Origin: UBA11606 sp965243715
GTDB taxonomy: Bacteria > Actinomycetota > Acidimicrobiia > Acidimicrobiales > Aldehydirespiratoraceae
Length of the DNA: 64,000 bases
Direction of reading: 5' to 3'
NCBI GenBank assembly: GCA_965243715.1
Contig: CBDEVU010000018.1
Span: 62,001-126,000 of the forward strand
Part shown: piece after piece, positions 58,632 to 64,000 of the stretch
Position numbering within the stretch: position 1 is the first letter of the stretch
Layout of the letters: every line of letters begins with the position of its first letter
Notes under the pieces: generated by a model
Seen by the model: only the letters and a program-made list of their open reading frames with translations
The model's database searches: none
Told to the model about the DNA's origin: nothing
Program-made: the position numbers and the translations under genes

Positions 58632-59771
58632 ATGACCGTCACGGAAGCCGAGGTGATCGATGCCCTGCGTCCGGTTCAGGATCCAGAGTTGCATCGCAGC
58701 ATTGTCGATCTCGGTATGGTTCGCTCTACGGTGATCGACGGGGGCCACGTTGAGGTCGGCATTGACCTCACCATTGCAGGGTGTCCGCTCCGCAATCAGA
58801 TCCGAACCGAGGTCACCGACGCGGTGTCGGTTCTTAGCAACGTTTCGGTGGTCACCCTCGACTTCGGCGTGATGAACGATGAGCAGCGGGCGAAGGTGCG
58901 TGAACTCGTCCACGGCAACCCTTCTGCGTCGGCTGGTTCGCAAGCCGCTCATGGCCATGCAGAAGGGCGGGCCATTCCGTTCGCTGCGCCAGGCAATCGT
59001 ACCCGCACGCTGCTTATTGCTTCGGGCAAGGGCGGCGTTGGTAAGTCGTCGGTCACCGCCAACCTTGGTATCGCACTGGCCCAGCAGGGCCACTCGGTGG
59101 CGGTTATTGATGCCGACGTCTGGGGGTTTTCGATTCCGCGCATGTTGGGGGTGGCTCACGCCCCCACCGTTATCGATGACATGATCGTGCCGCCGGAGAC
59201 CCATGGCGTCCGCTGCATCTCGATGGGTTTCTTCGCGAAAGAAGATCAACCGGTTATCTGGCGCGGGCCGATGCTGCACAAGGCGCTCGAACAGTTCCTC
59301 ACCGACGTCTACTGGGACGAACCCGATTTCTTACTCGTCGACTTACCCCCCGGCACTGGTGATATTGCCTTGTCCCTCGCACAGTTCTTGCCGCGCGCCG
59401 AAGCGTTGGTGGTCACGACCCCGAATCCGGCCGCCCAGAGGGTCGCCCAGCGCTCGGCCTTCATGTTCGATCAGGTCAACATCTCGGTGAAGGGGGTTAT
59501 CGAGAACATGTCTTGGTTCATCGGCGATGACGGCAAGCATTATCCCCTTTTCGGGTCAGGGGGCGGTAAAGATTTGGCCGATCGCCTCGGCGTCGACCTC
59601 GTTGGTCAGGTACCGATGAACATCGCGCTGAGGGAAGGCTCCGATCAGGGAAACCCGATTATGGCCGCCGATCCCACCAACGAAGCCTCGCTCGTGTTTG
59701 TCGAGATGGCCAAGTGGGTGGTCGCCCATGCGCCAAGTAAACGCACCCATCCTGAACTTAAAATTATCTGA
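58632..59771 (+). CDS. mrp: Mrp/ApbC-type Fe-S cluster carrier ATPase
   Basis: 379 residues. An N-terminal MIP18/DUF59 domain (PVQDPELHRSIVDLGMV, with Cys in AGCPLRNQI) is joined to a deviant Walker ATPase (ASGKGGVGKSSVTANL, LLVDLPPGTGDIALSLAQ). It delivers Fe-S clusters to apoproteins. The usual CxxC near ENMS is absent (FIGDDGKH follows), as in other actinobacterial members I recall. ATG at 58632 has GGAG upstream; ATG at 58581 is possible. Confidence 0.9.
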   Translation: MTVTEAEVIDALRPVQDPELHRSIVDLGMVRSTVIDGGHVEVGIDLTIAGCPLRNQIRTEVTDAVSVLSNVSVVTLDFGVMNDEQRAKVRELVHGNPSASAGSQAAHGHAEGRAIPFAAPGNRTRTLLIASGKGGVGKSSVTANLGIALAQQGHSVAVIDADVWGFSIPRMLGVAHAPTVIDDMIVPPETHGVRCISMGFFAKEDQPVIWRGPMLHKALEQFLTDVYWDEPDFLLVDLPPGTGDIALSLAQFLPRAEALVVTTPNPAAQRVAQRSAFMFDQVNISVKGVIENMSWFIGDDGKHYPLFGSGGGKDLADRLGVDLVGQVPMNIALREGSDQGNPIMAADPTNEASLVFVEMAKWVVAHAPSKRTHPELKII

Positions 59772-59805
59772 TCCGGTATCGACCCTACTAAGAAGGAGAC
59801 CGGCC

Positions 59806-60036
59806 ATGGACATCAAAATTGGCGTGACCGACCACGCTCGTGAGATCTCAATTCAGCTTGCCGACGACACGGATCGGGTAGCGTTAAAGGCGGATATCGA
59901 CGCTGCACTCGCCGGTACTATCGCAGTGCTGTGGGTGACCGACGACAAGGGCAAGGATGTCGCCGTGGCGTCGAGCCGCATGGCCTTCGTCGAGGTGGGT
60001 CCGGAGGGTAGTAACAACCCGATTGGGTTCGGCTGA
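59806..60036 (+). CDS. DUF3107 protein
   Basis: 76 residues (opening DIKIGVTDHAREISIQL, ending EVGPEGSNNPIGFG), a small actinobacterial family of unknown function. AAGGAG precedes the ATG. 34 bases after mrp, probably cotranscribed. Confidence 0.82.
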   Translation: MDIKIGVTDHAREISIQLADDTDRVALKADIDAALAGTIAVLWVTDDKGKDVAVASSRMAFVEVGPEGSNNPIGFG

Positions 60037-60068
60037 CTGGGCTTCTGGTCAAGATGATTGTTTGAGTC

Positions 60069-61559
60069 GTGGCTAGCTTGGCGGAACTCGCCGCGGCCAC
60101 GACGACACTATCTTCGCGCCAGGTTCAGCATCTCACCCGGCTAGTCGCCGCCTGGTCGCTACTGTGCGATCTTGCCTCGGCTGATCTTCTCCTTTACGCC
60201 CCAACGGGGGAAGCGGCCGCGGAGTTCGTAGTCCTTGGGCATGTGCGGCCAACCACAGGACTAACGTCCTATCGCTTAGACCCAGTCGGCGAAATCGTTA
60301 GCCCGATTACCCGGCCGGTGCTGGGCCGTTGTTGGCGCGACGGTATTCGTAGGGAGGTTCCGGTCCCGCGGGCGATTCCGGATGCCGATGCCGACCGTCA
60401 GCGGTTGCTGGTTGAGTTCATCCCGGTTCGCGTCGATGGGGAAGTAGCAGCTGTCGTTACCAGGGAGAGGGCACTGGGGCTAGGAGAGGCCCGCAGTGGG
60501 CTCGAAACCGAATACCGCGCTCTGTGGAGACGTTTCGCCACCATGATCGAACAGGGAGTTTTTCCGCCCGCCGTTCGCGAGCAAGTCGGCGAGTTTCGTG
60601 AGCCTCGCGTTGGCGACGGGGTGGTGGTTTTAGATCGAGAGCAACGGGTAGTCTTTGCGTCGCCGAACGCGCTGAGCGGACTCCACCGACTTGGGGTACG
60701 GGTTGACCTCGCCCAACGCACGCTAAGCGACATCGGCATCGACGACACCGTTGTGCGGCGAGCCCTAGCTTCTCGACACAGCACTATCGCCGAGTTGGTC
60801 CACGGCGCGGAGTTGAGCGTGGTAATCCGTTGTTATCCGCTCTTAGAAGAGGGTCGTTCAAATGGGGCGGTGGCCTTGCTTCGAGATGTGAGCGAGTTGA
60901 GGTCCCGGGATCGACTCTTGGTGTCAAAGGACGCCACGATTCGTGAGATCCATCACCGGGTGAAGAACAATCTGCAGACCATCCAGTCGTTGCTGCGTCT
61001 GCAAGCCCGCCGTCTTAAATCGGACGAGGCTAAAAACGCGGTGGAGCAGTCCGCTCGGCGAATTGGCGCAATCGCCATTGTACACGAAACTTTGTCCACT
61101 GACGCGACCGACGTGGTGGACTTCGACTCGGTGGTCGCTCAAGTTGTGCGGCTGGTTGAGGAAGGACTGACGTCGCCGGAACGACCCCTTCGCGTCGACG
61201 TGGACGGCCGAGTTGGTGACCTACCCGGCGACATCGCTATGCCCCTCGCGGTGGCGCTGGCCGAACTCGTGCAGAACGCGCTTGATCACGCGTCAGGATT
61301 CACCGACGCTGACGTGGAGATAACCATGAGTGCCGATCGAGGGGAGGTTCGCCTTCGGGTTGTAAACGGCGGGGCGGGAGTACCCGACGGGTTTTCGCTC
61401 GATCGTGACGGCGGGTTGGGACTCACGATCGTTCGTACCTTCGTGGTCTCGGACCTAGGCGGTACTATGACCATTGGACCGGCGCGGGCCGAACTGCCCC
61501 GGGGCGTGGTGGTAGAGATTCGGGTACCGCGGCACGGTGACGGCCGGGCACTGGGTTAG
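60069..61559 (+). CDS. PdtaS-like sensor histidine kinase (HisKA_2)
   Basis: 496 residues, soluble. N-terminal GAF-like and central PAS-like regions are followed by a HisKA_2 dimerisation helix with the phospho-acceptor in REIHHRVKNNLQTIQSLL and a HATPase domain (ELVQNALDH, GLGLTIVRTF). It resembles PdtaS, which phosphorylates an ANTAR-domain RNA-binding regulator (PdtaR); no such partner lies in the window. Start GTG. Confidence 0.88.
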   Translation: MASLAELAAATTTLSSRQVQHLTRLVAAWSLLCDLASADLLLYAPTGEAAAEFVVLGHVRPTTGLTSYRLDPVGEIVSPITRPVLGRCWRDGIRREVPVPRAIPDADADRQRLLVEFIPVRVDGEVAAVVTRERALGLGEARSGLETEYRALWRRFATMIEQGVFPPAVREQVGEFREPRVGDGVVVLDREQRVVFASPNALSGLHRLGVRVDLAQRTLSDIGIDDTVVRRALASRHSTIAELVHGAELSVVIRCYPLLEEGRSNGAVALLRDVSELRSRDRLLVSKDATIREIHHRVKNNLQTIQSLLRLQARRLKSDEAKNAVEQSARRIGAIAIVHETLSTDATDVVDFDSVVAQVVRLVEEGLTSPERPLRVDVDGRVGDLPGDIAMPLAVALAELVQNALDHASGFTDADVEITMSADRGEVRLRVVNGGAGVPDGFSLDRDGGLGLTIVRTFVVSDLGGTMTIGPARAELPRGVVVEIRVPRHGDGRALG

Positions 61560-61570
61560 CGAGCACTGGG

Positions 61571-61843
61571 TTAGCGGGCCTGGCGCCGACGCCGTCGGAT
61601 TGCCCGACGCTCTTGTTCTGACGCTCCTCCCCAAATGCCCGTGTACTGGTTGGTACGGAGAGCAAACTCGAGGCACTCCTCGCGGCACCGACACTCGCAA
61701 CAGATCTGCTTCGCTGCGGCGATCTGCTCGACTGCCAAGCCGGTGGTCCCAATGGGAAAGAACAATTCCGGGCTGGTGCCGCGGCAGCGAGCGTCGTCTC
61801 GCCAGTCGATAGTCTCCGAAAAAGCGTCGGCTGTGAGTGCCAC
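61571..61843 (-). CDS. WhiB-family transcription factor
   Basis: 90 residues. Four cysteines for a 4Fe-4S cluster: DARCRG, then CCECRCREEC giving C-x2-C-x5-C, followed by GIWGG and the basic C-terminus ERRAIRRRRRQ. WhiB proteins are specific to actinobacteria and their phages and act with sigma factor. GTG start with GGAGG upstream. Convergent with the kinase, 11 bases apart. Confidence 0.93.
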   Translation of the reverse strand: MALTADAFSETIDWRDDARCRGTSPELFFPIGTTGLAVEQIAAAKQICCECRCREECLEFALRTNQYTGIWGGASEQERRAIRRRRRQAR

Positions 61844-61995
61844 TATTCGTATTCCTCCGGTTCACGATCTAGATGACGGTCCAAGCACCGAGAACGGTGA
61901 TAAAAACCAATCCTACCTATATCAAGATTTTTTGTAACCGGTTGCTATTTTTTTATTTGACACGTGTCGGTCGTTCATTTACGCCACACTCGGAC

Positions 61996-62709
61996 ATGGC
62001 TGTGGCTCGACATCCGAACGTGATCGCCCACCGCGGGGCCCGCCAGATCGCGGTCGAAAACACCTTGTCTGCTTTCCGTCTCGCTCGTGAATTGGGGGCC
62101 GACTGGGTTGAACTCGATGCTCGCCGCACTAAAGATGGTGTGGTTGTTGTCCATCACGATGCCCATCTCGTCGACGGCCAGATCTTGGCTGAACTCACCT
62201 GCGATGAACTCCCCGAGTACGTTCCGAGCCTCGCTGAAGCGCTCGAGGAGTGCCAGGGCATGGGAGTCAATATTGAGATCAAGAACATCCCGACTGATCC
62301 TGACTTCGATGTCGATCATCTCGTGTCGGATGCCGTGGCCGGGTTAGCGCAGGCGTACCTCGGACCAAAACGAACCCTTGTTTCGTCGTTCAACATCGAC
62401 ACGCTCGACCGTCTTCACGCGGTCGATACGGAGATCCCACTGGCCTTGCTTTTCGATATTGGCGATCCGGTTTCCACCATTGCTCGGGCGAAAGCCCACG
62501 ACATGAGCGCCATCCATCCCTACGATCCGTTGGTCACCGAAACAATGGTGTCTCGCGCCCAAGACGAAGGTCTGGCCGTCAACGTGTGGACCGTGAACGA
62601 CCCGCAGCGAATGGAAGAGTTGATCGGATTTGGGGTTGACGGTCTCTGTACCGACCATCCCGATATCGCTCGCGAAGTCGTGGATCGGGTTACGGGGTCA
62701 CCAAGCTGA
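61996..62709 (+). CDS. Glycerophosphodiester phosphodiesterase
   Basis: 237 residues. Opening VIAHRGARQIAVENTLSAF and VELDARRTKDGVVVVHHD hold the catalytic His/Glu/Asp set of GDPD enzymes, with EIKN and the closing VWTVND. It hydrolyses glycerophosphodiesters to glycerol-3-phosphate. No signal peptide, so cytoplasmic. Overlaps the convergent lipid kinase end by 20 bases. Confidence 0.9.
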   Translation: MAVARHPNVIAHRGARQIAVENTLSAFRLARELGADWVELDARRTKDGVVVVHHDAHLVDGQILAELTCDELPEYVPSLAEALEECQGMGVNIEIKNIPTDPDFDVDHLVSDAVAGLAQAYLGPKRTLVSSFNIDTLDRLHAVDTEIPLALLFDIGDPVSTIARAKAHDMSAIHPYDPLVTETMVSRAQDEGLAVNVWTVNDPQRMEELIGFGVDGLCTDHPDIAREVVDRVTGSPS

Positions 62710-63601
62710 GATGCTCCGGCGTCCACGTGAACCGCAGCCGTTTGCTCGCGCCGAGGTAGTCCCCGTCGACTTGGTAGGGGGCGGGCGGGTCGGCTTCGAT
62801 GACGACGGAGCGGACATTGGTTCGGATGTCGATATTTGCTCGGCGGCGAACATCGCGCCCGGTTAAGGCGGCTGCCGCCACCGGCGCGAGCGTTCGCAGG
62901 TTCAGTTGGTTGAGAGTCACAGTGGCCAGCGGGTCGTTGAGCGTAAGTTCTGAGACGATGTTGAACGGACGGTTACCGAAGAACGTGTAGGGATTGGCGT
63001 TCATCACGATCGTGAAATAGCCCGTGCTCTGCACGTTGCCATCGGGCCCGATGAGCCGCAGTGACGGGTTCTTCCGATCGACGCGCCTGACCCAGGTGTC
63101 GAGTGCGGCGTACACGAAGAGGGGATGACCCGCCCACCGTTTCCACGGGCCCCGACGTTCGACCTGTTCGACTACAGCGGCGTCAAATCCAACCCCGCAG
63201 TGAAAAAGGAAGTAGCGGCCCTCAACCGACCCGAGGCCGATTCGGGTGATCGCACCGCGGTCGAGTGCCTCGAGCAGTACCTCTACCGCCTCGACTGAAT
63301 CGTCGGGCAAGCCGAGGATCCGAGCAAAGACGTTAGTGGACCCGCCCGGGAGGGTGGCTAGGGCGGTGTCGGTGCCCGCCAAACCGTTGGTGGCCTCGTT
63401 GAGGGTGCCATCGCCGCCGAGTACGACCACGAGGTCGTAACGGTCGCGTGCCGCGGATTGGGCTAGGCGAGTGGCGTGGCCGCGCCGGCTCGTATCGGCC
63501 TGGGTCACGTCATGGTTCGCTGACAGAGCTTTGTGAATCATGACCCGACGGCGGGCGGTGACCGAAGACGCCGCCGAGTTCACGATGAACAGGATTCGCA
63601 A
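62690..63601 (-). CDS. Diacylglycerol kinase-family lipid kinase
   Basis: 303 residues with VVLGGDGTLNEATNGL (nucleotide-binding GGDGT) and LPGGSTNVFAR, typical of DagK/YegS. It phosphorylates diacylglycerol or a related lipid. Start: TTG at 63601 puts LFIVNSAAS at the N-terminus and lies eight bases after TAGCGT; the longer frame overlaps the divergent etfB start. Confidence 0.85.
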   Translation of the reverse strand: MRILFIVNSAASSVTARRRVMIHKALSANHDVTQADTSRRGHATRLAQSAARDRYDLVVVLGGDGTLNEATNGLAGTDTALATLPGGSTNVFARILGLPDDSVEAVEVLLEALDRGAITRIGLGSVEGRYFLFHCGVGFDAAVVEQVERRGPWKRWAGHPLFVYAALDTWVRRVDRKNPSLRLIGPDGNVQSTGYFTIVMNANPYTFFGNRPFNIVSELTLNDPLATVTLNQLNLRTLAPVAAAALTGRDVRRRANIDIRTNVRSVVIEADPPAPYQVDGDYLGASKRLRFTWTPEHLSLVTP

Positions 63602-63609
63602 GGACCAAA

Positions 63610-63615
63610 ACGCTA
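63610..63615 (-). promoter_or_regulatory. -10-like TAGCGT, 8 bases before TTG
   Basis: Leaderless signature supporting the TTG start of the lipid kinase. Confidence 0.35.
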
Positions 63616-63704
63616 CCAGAGACGTTAGCGATCGAACGACGGCTGTGAATCTTCGGCCCGCTCGATTGAGCAAAGCCTTCTCCGTGGTGGCAGACTGACC
63701 TACT

Positions 63705-64000
63705 ATGAAGGTTGTTGTCTGTGTAAAGCAGATCCCGGATCCGGCCGATCCTGGTGCGCTCGACCCTGAGACCAAAACGCTCAAACGGGATACGAAGCTC
63801 ATCCTCGACGAATCGGATTCCTACGGGGTCGAAATGGCTCTCCAACTTGTCGATGCCGCGGGGGATGGTGAAGTTCACCTCGTATCGATGGTTCCGAACA
63901 AGGAGGTCAGTGGTCTGCGCACCGCCCTCGCGATGGGCGCGGCCAGTGCCACCATCGTGAGCGACGACGCCCTGCGGGGCTCTGATGCGCTGGGCACGGC
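63705..64000 (+). CDS. etfB: Electron transfer flavoprotein beta subunit (3' truncated by window)
   Basis: The first 98 residues are visible. KVVVCVKQIPDP at the start and DSYGVEMALQL then LRTALAMGA match EtfB. With EtfA it carries electrons from acyl-CoA and other dehydrogenases to the quinone pool. It runs off the window. Confidence 0.93.
   Translation, partial: MKVVVCVKQIPDPADPGALDPETKTLKRDTKLILDESDSYGVEMALQLVDAAGDGEVHLVSMVPNKEVSGLRTALAMGAASATIVSDDALRGSDALGT

Overview
The window is high-GC DNA from a free-living actinobacterium, most likely of class Acidimicrobiia or a near relative. Pointers are a WhiB regulator, a PdtaS-like histidine kinase, DUF3107 and DUF5317 proteins, GTG/TTG starts, many genes whose start codon lies 6-8 bases after a TANNNT box (leaderless transcripts), and a full ccm-type cytochrome c maturation operon. 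No rRNA, tRNA, CRISPR array or insertion sequence was seen.

Layout. 1-2199: sulfur assimilation (end of a siroheme sulfite/nitrite reductase, rhodanese, metZ). 2309-7041 (-): glycine betaine/proline ABC importer with an unusually long permease. 7514-9677: metY-type sulfhydrylase and an alpha/beta hydrolase. 9674-11440 (-): fused PabB-PabC. 11473-13955: DmdA/GcvT-like aminomethyltransferase and an MFS carrier. 13967-21101 (-): corrinoid methyltransferase operon (B12 protein, DUF1638, small 'virulence factor' protein, methyl-THF methyltransferase with a frameshift, Fe-S/ASKHA reactivase, MttB homologue without an amber codon, hydroxyacid dehydrogenase). With the betaine importer it suggests uptake and demethylation of betaine-like osmolytes. 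21249-24149: leuS behind a possible Leu-Leu-Leu leader peptide. 24243-27348: cold shock protein, then thiolase, SDR and enoyl-CoA hydratase.

27392-40528 is a 13 kb defence island inserted cleanly between housekeeping genes. It holds a C5 DNA methyltransferase fused to a MutY/EndoIII-like Fe-S domain, a GHKL (MORC-like) ATPase, a NaeI-type restriction enzyme coupled to a second C5 methyltransferase, and a five-gene operon (Z1 helicase-like protein, PD-(D/E)XK nuclease, second GHKL ATPase, unknown protein, DUF6339-like protein).

40539-46486: MFS carrier, YcaQ-type DNA glycosylase with an apparent ATT start, Ser/Asp-repeat protein, glycosyltransferase and glycoside hydrolase with overlapping start codons, DUF5317. 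46546-47175: lipoprotein. 47247-54163: complete ccmABCDEFGHI. 54198-56300: YceI-cytochrome c-copper monooxygenase-like fusion, a likely client of the ccm system. 56297-64000: a hypothetical protein, SixA-like phosphatase, SufR-like regulator divergent from Mrp, DUF3107, PdtaS-like kinase, WhiB, glycerophosphodiesterase, diacylglycerol kinase-like lipid kinase and the start of etfB.

The most unusual items are the methyltransferase-Fe-S fusion whose catalytic Asp position is Asn, the composite defence island, the leuS leader, the YceI/haem/copper fusion, and short in-frame tandem repeats in several proteins.
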